Below, piece after piece: positions 1 to 6,279 of a DNA stretch of 64,000 nucleotides. Every line of letters starts with the position of its first letter. Positions within the stretch are counted from its first letter, which is position 1. The DNA is from Paradevosia sp036499825 (GTDB lineage Bacteria > Pseudomonadota > Alphaproteobacteria > Rhizobiales > Devosiaceae): positions 124,001 to 188,000 of the forward strand of contig DASYCZ010000026.1 in NCBI GenBank assembly GCA_036499825.1, read 5' to 3'. Under the pieces are notes generated by a model. The model did no database searches and had not been told where the DNA came from. It saw nothing but the letters and a program-made list of their open reading frames with translations. The position numbers and the translations under genes were made by a program.

Positions 1-155
1 GGCGAGTTGGCAGTCTCAATGGTGAGGATATCCTTCTCACGAAGAATAGGGGCCTTGCCGTCGATGAAAAGACGCGTGCGCTGGTCGGCGTTGGTGACGA
101 TGCAATTGCCGATGATCAGGCGTTCGCCCGGCTTGAGCTCGACTTTGAGGGACAT
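1..155 (-). CDS. flbT: Flagellin translation regulator FlbT (3' part cut by window edge)
   Basis: Reading leftward from an ATG at 155, the protein begins MSLKVELKPGERLIIGN, followed by a CIVTNADQRTRLFIDGKAPILRE-type stretch and LTIET. This is the conserved amino end of FlbT. A GGAGGAG ribosome site lies just upstream. Only 51 codons are inside the window; the rest lies beyond position 1. In Caulobacter, FlbT binds the flagellin mRNA leader and represses translation until the hook is built. Lying directly downstream of the flagellin gene fits that role. The flagellin gene ends in its own terminator, so flbT is probably transcribed separately. Confidence 0.9.
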   Translation of the reverse strand, partial: MSLKVELKPGERLIIGNCIVTNADQRTRLFIDGKAPILREKDILTIETANS

Positions 156-302
156 GGATGGTCGCTCCTCCAGTGCGTTGAGATTATCCGATAGCTGGTG
201 ACTAAAGCACTACCGGCCCGATGGTTCGTGGGATTTCCATCGGTGGAATAGGCTCGTTTCAGAGCTTCCGGCAAGGGTGGCCAGCGGGGCAGGGATGCCC
301 CG

Positions 303-334
303 AAAAAGCAAAAGGCGGGCCGAAGCCCGCCTTT
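303..334 (-). terminator. Rho-independent terminator of the flagellin gene
   Basis: A perfect 10-bp stem (AAAGGCGGGC at 311-320, GCCCGCCTTT at 325-334) encloses a 4-base loop. On the minus strand it is followed by a T-rich tail (TTTTGCTTTTT). It starts 25 bases past the flagellin stop codon. Confidence 0.9.
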
Positions 335-359
335 CGTAGTCTTAGAAGTGCCGGTTCGA

Positions 360-2255
360 TTAGAACAGGCGGAGCACGGCCTGGTCGGACTGCGAGGCCA
401 TGGACAGAGCGGTCGTGGACAGCTGCTGGCGGGTCTGCAGGGCGAGGAGGTTGGCGCCTTCTTCGTTGGTATCGGCCAGCGTCAGGTTGGCAGCGCCGGT
501 CTGCAGGGTGTTCACCATGTTCTTGGTGAAGTCCTGGCGGTTCTGCACGGACGACAGGTTGGAACCGAAGGACGACGACTGCGAACGGATGGTGTTCAGA
601 GCCGAAGACAGGCCGGAGAGCAGCTTGTCGATGTTGTCGTCGCTGTCGAGGTCGGCGGCGTCCAGGGAATCGATGCCGAGGTTCAGCGAGCTGATCGAGG
701 TCGCTGCGCCGGCCTTGTCCTTGGCCTGGATGTCGATCGACGAGGTGCCGGTTTCGTTGAACGTGATCGTCAGCTTGTCACCACGGAGCAGGTTGATGCC
801 GTTGAAGGAAGCATCGTCCGAGAGCTTGTCGAGCTGATCGCGGAGGTCGTTGAACTGGTCAGCGAAATCCGAGCGGATCTTGTTGCCGCCGATGGAGTTG
901 GCGCCCGTCGAGGTGCCATCGACCTTACCGGTCGAGTCGGCGCCGTCGATGTCCAGGTCCTGGGTGGACAGGTTCTGGATGCGGAGCTTGCCATTGTCGT
1001 TCGAAGCACGAACGGCGGAGCTGAGAGTGTCGTCGTTGTTGATGCTGTTCACCAGCTCGTCGACAGTCTTGTAGCTCTGCGTGGCACCAGCTTCAGCACC
1101 GGCGTCGGTCAGGGTGGTGCCGAAGAAATCGGCAACGTCCGTACCAGCAACGGTTACGTCATTCTTGCCGTCGGCACCGCCAACGAGCGTCAGCTTGCCG
1201 TCGGCGTCCTTCTTGGCCGTCACATCAGTTACACCGTTGTCGGCGAGCTGCTTGTTGATGGTCTTGATGGCGTCGTCGAGGGTCGCCGAGTCAGACGACT
1301 TCAGGGTGATGGTGGTGGTGTCGGTGCCATCATCGATCGTGAAGGTCTTGTCGACAGCAGCGTCATCCACCGCACCGGTGTTGGTATCACCATCGGTGAA
1401 GCCGAAATCGGCCGCAGCGCCGGAAGTGCCGTCTTCGACCGTGAGCGCGCTACCCGTGCCATGCTTTTCGGCCAGGGTGAGAACACCTGCCGAAGTGGTG
1501 CTGACAGCGACCTTACCAGCACCGAAAGCGGTGTTGATGGCAGACTGCAGGTCGGACACGACATGATCAGCGGCCGTCGCAACGTCGGCATCGTCGGTGG
1601 TGTCGGTCGTGGTGCTGATCGTCTTGGTCACGCCGTTGAAGGTCAGGTCGAACGAATGGGCGGTACCATCGAACGTGCCCTGAATTGCAGCGATGTCGGC
1701 ACCAATCGCCGCACCAGCAGTGTCGGTGGAGGCGAGGTAGGTGGCAGCAGTCGGAGCAACGTCGGCATAGCTCTTGGCGTCGACGGCGCCGCTCAGGCTG
1801 GCAGGAACTGCAGCGTCGTCCTTGGTGAGGGCAACCTTACCCGTCACACCGGTGGCAAAAGCGCCGCCCGAAAGGGTGAGGTTCGTAGCAGCAGCGGCAG
1901 TGCCCGTGAGGGTCGACATGTCGAGCGATTCAGTCTGGAACGTCTTGTCCTGGCGGGCCTGACGCAGGGTCGACTGCATGGACTCGATGTTCTTGGTGAT
2001 GGCCGACAGACCATTGTCGGCAGCTTCCAGGGTCTGGATGCCGTTGGACATACCGTCCATGAGGGCATTCATGTCCGAAGCGCGGCTGTTCAGCGAGGAA
2101 GCCGTGAAGAAGTTGGTCGGGTTGTCCAGCGCAGAGTTCACCTTATTACCGGTGGCGAGACGCTCCTGCGTCTGCGACATCAGCGAGGCGGTGTTCTGGA
2201 GGGACAGCAGGTTCGAGCGAACCGCTTTCGAAAGGGAGATGCTACCGTCGGACAT
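360..2255 (-). CDS. fliC: Flagellin, long form with expanded central region
   Basis: Main filament subunit, exported by the flagellar type III apparatus. The start ATG at 2255 follows a GAGGAAG ribosome site and gives 631 residues; an in-frame extension further upstream has no flagellin similarity. Residues 1-110 (AVRSNLLSLQNTASLM, ERLATGNKVNSALDNP) and about 450-631 (IRSQSSSFGSNLSSVQNRQDFT through SDQAVLRLF) are the D0/D1 helices. Residues about 111-450 are rich in Asp, Thr and Ala. They hold repeated beta segments resembling the flagellin hook IN motif, for example near 201-270, 303-375 and 393-440. Alphaproteobacterial flagellins are often 270-400 residues, so the middle is expanded. It is monocistronic, with a terminator just downstream and flbT beyond it. 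Confidence 0.93.
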   Translation of the reverse strand: MSDGSISLSKAVRSNLLSLQNTASLMSQTQERLATGNKVNSALDNPTNFFTASSLNSRASDMNALMDGMSNGIQTLEAADNGLSAITKNIESMQSTLRQARQDKTFQTESLDMSTLTGTAAAATNLTLSGGAFATGVTGKVALTKDDAAVPASLSGAVDAKSYADVAPTAATYLASTDTAGAAIGADIAAIQGTFDGTAHSFDLTFNGVTKTISTTTDTTDDADVATAADHVVSDLQSAINTAFGAGKVAVSTTSAGVLTLAEKHGTGSALTVEDGTSGAAADFGFTDGDTNTGAVDDAAVDKTFTIDDGTDTTTITLKSSDSATLDDAIKTINKQLADNGVTDVTAKKDADGKLTLVGGADGKNDVTVAGTDVADFFGTTLTDAGAEAGATQSYKTVDELVNSINNDDTLSSAVRASNDNGKLRIQNLSTQDLDIDGADSTGKVDGTSTGANSIGGNKIRSDFADQFNDLRDQLDKLSDDASFNGINLLRGDKLTITFNETGTSSIDIQAKDKAGAATSISSLNLGIDSLDAADLDSDDNIDKLLSGLSSALNTIRSQSSSFGSNLSSVQNRQDFTKNMVNTLQTGAANLTLADTNEEGANLLALQTRQQLSTTALSMASQSDQAVLRLF

Positions 2256-2584
2256 GTGTACTTCCTCTTCTGGGGTATCCGAAATCAAATGCGCCTCGTC
2301 CTGAGGCGACCACCGCAATATGGCTCGCAGCTCATAAAAAAAAGTTAATCGCGGGGGTGTGGAAAGCGGGGAATTTGTTTGAGGGGGAGGCGAAAAAGGC
2401 AACCAGGCTGGGGGGTTGGCAAAGTCGGCCTGTGGAAAACCTAGTTGAGGTTAAGGGATGGTTGCGATGCTGCAACGCGGCGTTGACGGCGTTGTGTTCG
2501 TTTTGATGAGGACCAATCGCAAGCCGGCTGAAGCGGCGAGTTGTCAGCCCGGACAATGCGAGCGGCGTGGTGGCCGGCGGCGCG
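2256..2584. other. Flagellin upstream region
   Basis: About 330 bases with no gene; it should hold the flagellin promoter and leader, read leftward. Read on the minus strand there is a lone TTAACC half-site (2449-2454) and a GGCCGACTTTGCC element (2418-2430) resembling the ftr-like sites found elsewhere in this cluster. A small dyad GTTGC-N6-GCAAC lies at 2461-2476. I found no convincing sigma-54 or sigma-28 promoter; the closest GG/GC pair has an 11-base spacer instead of 10. Confidence 0.4.
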
Positions 2585-2917
2585 TCAAATGGTCTTGTCG
2601 GTTAGACGCAGGGTGGACTCCGGCGGGGTCCAATCGCGGTTCTGGCGCAATTGAATCTGGTCCAGCGAGGCGGGATAGGCCGGAAGCTGGGCAGAAAGGA
2701 CGGCAGCTGCGAAGAGCGTGCCGGCGGGCAGCGTTTCATCTTCGGACGGAAGCACGATGGATGCCGGGTCAGGTGCCGCAGGCAGATCGGGGCTTGGCGC
2801 AGTCGGGGAAGTTTTGGAACTGCGGCGGCCCGGTGTGGCGGCGCTGCGGCGGCTCTGCTTGTCGGTAATCGAACTGATGCCCATGCCGTCGGGCAGTGGC
2901 GCTATTCTGGCGCTCAT
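2585..2917 (-). CDS. Unknown 110-residue protein of the flagellar cluster
   Basis: I do not recognise this protein. ATG at 2917 follows an AGGAAAC ribosome site at good spacing, which supports real translation. Residues 1-55 are rich in Ser, Pro, Ala and charged residues and look disordered. The end is more ordered, with a hydrophobic stretch (AGTLFAAAVLSAQLPAYP) and a distinctive closing segment (RDWTPPESTLRLTDKTI). No signal peptide, transmembrane segment or cysteine is seen. It follows flgI, the rod-binding gene and flgN on the same strand, with a GC hairpin and a 14-bp palindrome in the 140-base gap after flgN, so it may have its own promoter. A secretion substrate or accessory assembly factor is possible but is inference. 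Confidence 0.65.
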   Translation of the reverse strand: MSARIAPLPDGMGISSITDKQSRRSAATPGRRSSKTSPTAPSPDLPAAPDPASIVLPSEDETLPAGTLFAAAVLSAQLPAYPASLDQIQLRQNRDWTPPESTLRLTDKTI

Positions 2918-2999
2918 GATGTTTCCTGCGACGCTAGTAGTTGCTCGCAGGGGTAGGGAGGTTGGCTTGCGGATCAGTTCGCCAGCGGGGCGGAATTTA

Positions 3000-3013
3000 G
3001 TTCAAATTTGAAC
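3000..3013. promoter_or_regulatory. 14-bp perfect palindrome upstream of the 110-residue gene
   Basis: GTTCAAATTTGAAC is a perfect palindrome 83 bases before the start of the unknown small gene. Its form suits a dimeric regulator, but nothing here identifies the protein. Confidence 0.35.
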
Positions 3014-3019
3014 GAAGGT

Positions 3020-3043
3020 GGCGGGGCAAGTGGCTGCCCCGCC
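3020..3043 (-). terminator. GC-rich hairpin after flgN
   Basis: A 9-bp stem (GGCGGGGCA at 3020-3028 and TGCCCCGCC at 3035-3043) has a 6-base loop. It lies just past the flgN stop codon. No T-run follows on the minus strand, so it may be an attenuator or mRNA stabiliser rather than a full terminator. Confidence 0.45.
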
Positions 3044-3057
3044 TCAGAAATGGGCGT

Positions 3058-3525
3058 TCAGAGCGCGCGATTTACGGAGATACCCTTGGCTACGGCGCCG
3101 GTGCGCGCCGGCAACTGGCCGGTGACATCGTAAGTCTTGGGCTTGGCGGCATTGCCCAAGGTCGACGCCACATCGGTGAGCAGGTCCTCGGCGACCGAAC
3201 GGGCGGTGACGATGACGCGGAGATTGTCGGCAAGCTGGGTGGCGAGGCGGTCATGGCCTAGATGCAGGCGATCGAGGGCTTCGGGCGCTTCCTCGCTGAG
3301 GCGCGGCAACTGGCGCTGCACGGACCGGGCGAAGCCCACATAGTCCTGGGCCAGGCGGGTCTTTTCTGAAGTCAGCGTGGTGGCCTCGCGATACCGGCCG
3401 GCGCGCAGCAGGCTGGTTTCCTCGGCCATGACGGTGAGCATGGCGCCCAGGGCGGATTCGGCCTGCTGGCACAATTCGTCGGCGGGCAGGTCATCGAGGG
3501 CGGCGAGGCGTTCACGGGCTGACAT
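3058..3525 (-). CDS. flgN: FlgN-type flagellar export chaperone
   Basis: The 155-residue, mostly alpha-helical protein has the pattern of FlgN-family proteins: a long amphipathic helix with MLTVMAEETSLLRAGRYREATTLTSEKTRLAQDY, then a second helical region. FlgN is a cytosolic chaperone for the hook-filament junction proteins FlgK and FlgL. The start ATG (3525-3523) shares a base with the stop codon of the preceding rod-binding gene (TGATG), so the two are probably translationally coupled. FlgN sequences diverge strongly, so the family call rests on the helical pattern and position. Confidence 0.75.
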   Translation of the reverse strand: MSARERLAALDDLPADELCQQAESALGAMLTVMAEETSLLRAGRYREATTLTSEKTRLAQDYVGFARSVQRQLPRLSEEAPEALDRLHLGHDRLATQLADNLRVIVTARSVAEDLLTDVASTLGNAAKPKTYDVTGQLPARTGAVAKGISVNRAL

Positions 3526-3860
3526 CAGCGATTTACTCCGGTTGGCAACTGAGACTGAGACTGAGTGTTCTGGCTGGCTTCCTGCATCTTGATGAGGCCA
3601 TCCATGAGATCGTCGGCGAGACCGACGCCGCCGGCCTGGGCCATGCTGTCGGAAAGCTGCTCGGACTGCATGCTGCGCCAGGTTTCTTCGCCGAAGCCGC
3701 CGCCGAAGGAGGCGTCATCGGTCTTGATGCTGGAGAACATCTCGCCCACGAGCGTGTTGAGGAACACACCCTCGAGCGAGGTGGCCTGGTTGTGCAGCTT
3801 GCCGACTTGGTCGGGCGTCAGCGTGGTCTTGTATTTGGGCGGCTGGATCGTGGAGACCAT
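3525..3860 (-). CDS. flgJ: Rod-binding protein, FlgJ N-terminal type (CheL-like)
   Basis: The 111-residue protein matches the FlgJ rod-binding domain: KLHNQATSLEGVFLNTLVGEMFSS, then FGGGFGEETWRSMQSEQLSDSMAQAGGVGLADDL. It lacks the peptidoglycan hydrolase domain of enterobacterial FlgJ, as is usual in Alphaproteobacteria, where such proteins are often named CheL. It is expected to cap or scaffold the rod in the periplasm. The ATG at 3860 overlaps the flgI stop codon (TGATG), preferred over an adjacent GTG at 3863. The gene sits between flgI and flgN in one operon. Confidence 0.88.
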   Translation of the reverse strand: MVSTIQPPKYKTTLTPDQVGKLHNQATSLEGVFLNTLVGEMFSSIKTDDASFGGGFGEETWRSMQSEQLSDSMAQAGGVGLADDLMDGLIKMQEASQNTQSQSQLPTGVNR

Positions 3861-4984
3861 CACAGCACCTCGATTTCGGCCTGCAGGGCGCCGGTGGCCT
3901 TGATCGACTGCAGGATGGCGATGAGGTCACGCGGCGCGATGCCGAGCGCATTGAGGCCGTCGACAAGAGCCTGCAGCGTCACCGACTCGGGAACCACGGC
4001 GAGATCGCTGTTGGTCTGGTTGACGTTGATGTTGGTCTGCGGTTGCACTGCCGTGACGCCATTACTGAACGGCGCGGGCTGCACGATGGTGGGATTTTCG
4101 GCGATCGTGACGGTGAGGCCGGACTGGGCGACGGCGACAGTCGAGACGCGCACATCCTTGCCCATGACGATGATGCCGGAATTCTCATCGATGACGATCT
4201 TGGCGGATTGGTCGGTATCGACGACCAGTTGTTCGATGTCGGTCAGGAGGTCGACGATATTGCCGTTGAAGCCGCGGGGAAGCGTGATGCGAACAGTGGC
4301 CGGATCTTCAGGGGTGGCCGTGGGGCTGCCGATGAAATCGTTGACGGCAAGGGCGATGCGGCGCGCGGTGGTCAGGTCAGGGTTGCGCAACGCCAGGCGC
4401 AGGGTGCTCTGGGCCCCGAGCTTGAAATCGATCTCGCGTTCGATGAGGGCGCCGGAAGAGATGCGGCCAGTGGTGGGCACACCGGAAATAACCGTGGCGG
4501 CGTCGCCCTGCGCCTTGAAGCCGTTGATGGAGACCGGGCCCTGGGCGATGGCGTAGACCTCGCCATCGGCGCCGAGCAGCGGTGTCACCAGCAGGGTGCC
4601 GCCCTGCAGGCTGTCGCTGTCGCCGAGGGCGGCGACGGAAACGTCGATACGGCTGCCCTGGGTGGAGAAGGGGGGCAGGTTGGCCGTGACCATGACGGCG
4701 GCCACATTGCCGGTGCGCATGTTCTCGCCGCGGGTGTTGACGCCGAGGCGTTCGAGCATGGCCTGCAGGCTCTGCTTGGTGAAGGGGGAGTTGTTGAGGC
4801 TGTCGCCGGTGCCGTTGAGGCCGACGACGAGGCCGTAGCCGACGAGCTGATTCTCGCGTACGCCCTCGATATCGACGATGTCCTTGATGCGCGCGGTGGC
4901 GGCGAAAGCCGGCGCCACCGGAAGCACTATGGTAAGCAGGAGGAGCGCCGAAGCGACGATACCTCGCAGAGCTGCAGTCTTCAT
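3860..4984 (-). CDS. flgI: Flagellar P-ring protein FlgI
   Basis: FlgI forms the P ring around the rod in the periplasm. The 374-residue product begins with a signal peptide (MKTAALRGIVASALLLLTIV to an AFA-AT type cleavage site). The mature start is classic FlgI: ARIKDIVDIEGVRENQLVGYG, then NGTGDS, FTKQSLQAMLERLGV, RTGNVAAVMVTANLP and the C-terminal VDGLNALGIAPRDLIAILQ. The start at 4984 was chosen because it begins the signal peptide and has a GGGGAA ribosome site; a longer in-frame version has an unrelated leader. It is the first gene of flgI-flgJ-flgN, divergent from fliX. A sigma-54 type promoter lies 59-74 bases upstream. Confidence 0.97.
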   Translation of the reverse strand: MKTAALRGIVASALLLLTIVLPVAPAFAATARIKDIVDIEGVRENQLVGYGLVVGLNGTGDSLNNSPFTKQSLQAMLERLGVNTRGENMRTGNVAAVMVTANLPPFSTQGSRIDVSVAALGDSDSLQGGTLLVTPLLGADGEVYAIAQGPVSINGFKAQGDAATVISGVPTTGRISSGALIEREIDFKLGAQSTLRLALRNPDLTTARRIALAVNDFIGSPTATPEDPATVRITLPRGFNGNIVDLLTDIEQLVVDTDQSAKIVIDENSGIIVMGKDVRVSTVAVAQSGLTVTIAENPTIVQPAPFSNGVTAVQPQTNINVNQTNSDLAVVPESVTLQALVDGLNALGIAPRDLIAILQSIKATGALQAEIEVL

Positions 4985-5042
4985 GTCATTCCCCGTTGCA
5001 TCGGCCGCCCATCCCCATGAGCGGCCATGTCGGAGATGGTGT

Positions 5043-5058
5043 TGCGAAAATCGTGCCA
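5043..5058 (-). promoter_or_regulatory. Sigma-54 type promoter of flgI
   Basis: On the minus strand the site reads TGGCACGATTTTCGCA. It has GG and GC separated by exactly 10 bases and differs from the TGGCACG-N4-TTGCW consensus at one position (TCGC for TTGC). It lies 59-74 bases upstream of the flgI start, leaving a leader of about 48 bases. Confidence 0.65.
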
Positions 5059-5165
5059 GACCGAAATGATTTTGATAATATATTGATTTGTATATGTATT
5101 TTGCCGATCTGGGCGGTGTCCGGGCCCACGCATAGTGCAAGGGGGAGCAATTCTTGCCGGGCGCA

Positions 5166-5201
5166 TTAAGCGGGCGTTAACCGTTCGCGGCAGAATTTGC
5201 C
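5166..5201 (+). promoter_or_regulatory. CtrA box and ftr-like dyad upstream of fliX
   Basis: TTAA-N7-TTAACC at 5166-5182 fits the CtrA recognition sequence. Eight bases after the second TTAA lies GGCAGAATTTGCC (5189-5201), a GGCA/TGCC dyad. It resembles the Caulobacter FlbD (ftr) site and also contains a GAATTT stretch usable as a -10. The pair lies 35-70 bases before the fliX start and about 110-160 bases from the divergent flgI sigma-54 promoter. Confidence 0.6.
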
Positions 5202-5235
5202 TCTCACGGGTTGTGATCCTGACGCGGGTAGATTT

Positions 5236-5652
5236 TTGCGCATCGACGGCTATCGCAGTACAGGCAGTATCGGCGCACGCGGCGGGGCATCCCGCAGCGG
5301 TGCATCGGCGGCATTCCAGATCGACCAGGGCGAGACGGCAACGCGCGCCCGGGAATCCGGACCGACCATGGCGGCTTCTGGAATCGATGCGCTGCTGGCG
5401 CTGCAGGCGGTGGAAGATCCGTTGTTGAAGCGCAAAAAAGCGATGCGGCGCGGCAAGGCGCTGCTCGACGTTCTCGATGAATTGCGGACGGATCTGCTGA
5501 CCGGCCGCATGGGCGAGAGCCGGCTCAACCAGCTGATGGCGCTCATCGGGCAGGCGCGGGAGCGTGCTGAACCGGGTCTCGACGCGATCATTGACGACAT
5601 CGAACTCAGGACGCGGGTTGAGCTCGCCAAGCTTGGGCGATATCCGGCCTGA
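5236..5652 (+). CDS. fliX: Flagellar assembly regulator FliX
   Basis: The 138-residue product matches FliX: a Gly/Ser/Arg-rich amino end (RIDGYRSTGSIGARGG), then ASGIDALLALQAVEDP, RRGKALLDVLDELRTDLLTG and the closing IELRTRVELAKLGRYPA. In Caulobacter, FliX monitors basal-body assembly and controls the sigma-54 activator FlbD. The start is TTG at 5236, because the conserved RIDGY segment follows at once; earlier in-frame codons give an unrelated leader. The gene is divergent from flgI, as I recall for Caulobacter. A CtrA box lies upstream. Confidence 0.88.
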   Translation: MRIDGYRSTGSIGARGGASRSGASAAFQIDQGETATRARESGPTMAASGIDALLALQAVEDPLLKRKKAMRRGKALLDVLDELRTDLLTGRMGESRLNQLMALIGQARERAEPGLDAIIDDIELRTRVELAKLGRYPA

Positions 5653-5737
5653 AACATGACTGCGAATCGACCGATGGGGGTAGGGCATAGTTCGAATGTC
5701 GCAAGCCTCACATCTTAAGGATTGGCACGATCCATGC

Positions 5738-5766
5738 TTGCGACCGTAGAAAGGCTCCAATATATA
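5738..5766 (+). promoter_or_regulatory. Probable dksA promoter
   Basis: TTGCGA (5738-5743) and TATATA (5761-5766) are separated by 17 bases, matching housekeeping sigma spacing. The predicted start of transcription is about 30 bases before the dksA ATG. Confidence 0.45.
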
Positions 5767-5802
5767 GGCCGCCTCAGAGGCGTATTGGAGTTGAGTCCAT
5801 CA

Positions 5803-6222
5803 ATGTCATCTGCTGTCGATCTGCTTGACTACCGGCCCACGGAAGATGAGCCGTTCATGAATCCGCGTCAGCGGGATTATTTCAAAAACAAGCTGGAAAA
5901 CTGGAAGGACGAGATCCTGCGCGAGAGTCGCGAGACGCTCGAGACGTTGCAGGAAGAGAGCCAGAATCACCCCGATATGGCTGACCGCGCCTCATCGGAA
6001 AGCGACCGGGCCCTGGAATTGCGTACGCGTGACCGCCAGCGCAAGCTGATCTCCAAGATCGACGCGGCGCTGAAGCGTATCGAAGATGGCTCGTACGGCT
6101 ATTGCGAAGAAACCGGCGATCCGATCGGGCTCGCACGGCTCGATGCACGGCCAATCGCCACGCTTTCACTGGAAGCGCAGGAAATGCACGAGCGGCGTGA
6201 AAAGGTCTACCGGGACGAGTAG
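5803..6222 (+). CDS. dksA: RNA polymerase-binding transcription factor DksA
   Basis: DksA enters the secondary channel of RNA polymerase and works with ppGpp. The 139-residue product has the long coiled-coil (RDYFKNKLENWKDEILRESRETLETLQ, with the DRAS tip-like stretch) and the C-terminal globular part. The start at 5803 is chosen because MSSAVDLLDYRPTEDEPFMN is the usual family beginning; a further 27 codons upstream are probably untranslated. The zinc-finger region YGYCEETGDPIGLARLDARPIATLSLEAQE keeps only one of the four cysteines of the E. coli protein, as known for many alphaproteobacterial DksA proteins. A terminator follows. Confidence 0.95.
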   Translation: MSSAVDLLDYRPTEDEPFMNPRQRDYFKNKLENWKDEILRESRETLETLQEESQNHPDMADRASSESDRALELRTRDRQRKLISKIDAALKRIEDGSYGYCEETGDPIGLARLDARPIATLSLEAQEMHERREKVYRDE

Positions 6223-6249
6223 ACCAGCGTTGCAGCCTAGATTGATTGC

Positions 6250-6279
6250 AGGCCCGCCGTAAGGTGGGCCTTTTTGTTT
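6250..6279 (+). terminator. Rho-independent terminator of dksA
   Basis: Stem AGGCCCGCC (6250-6258) pairs with GGTGGGCCT (6263-6271, one G-T pair) around a GTAA loop, followed by TTTTGTTT. Confidence 0.9.

Noticed and set aside
266..312. Sigma-54-like TGGCC...TTGCC upstream of flbT
   Set aside because: On the minus strand GG and GC are only 8 bases apart instead of 10. The same fault applies to reading the GGCAGAATTTGCC elements as sigma-54 promoters.
348..2348. A 666-codon plus-strand ORF across the flagellin gene
   Set aside because: It is the antisense of a certain flagellin gene in GC-rich DNA, with repetitive Val/Gly/Arg-rich content and no domain.
3250..3770. Several short plus-strand ORFs opposite flgJ and flgN
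   Set aside because: They lack ribosome sites and mirror the conserved minus-strand operon.
5135..5428. A 97-codon plus-strand ORF before fliX
   Set aside because: It runs through the CtrA box and overlaps the fliX amino end in another frame; no family match.
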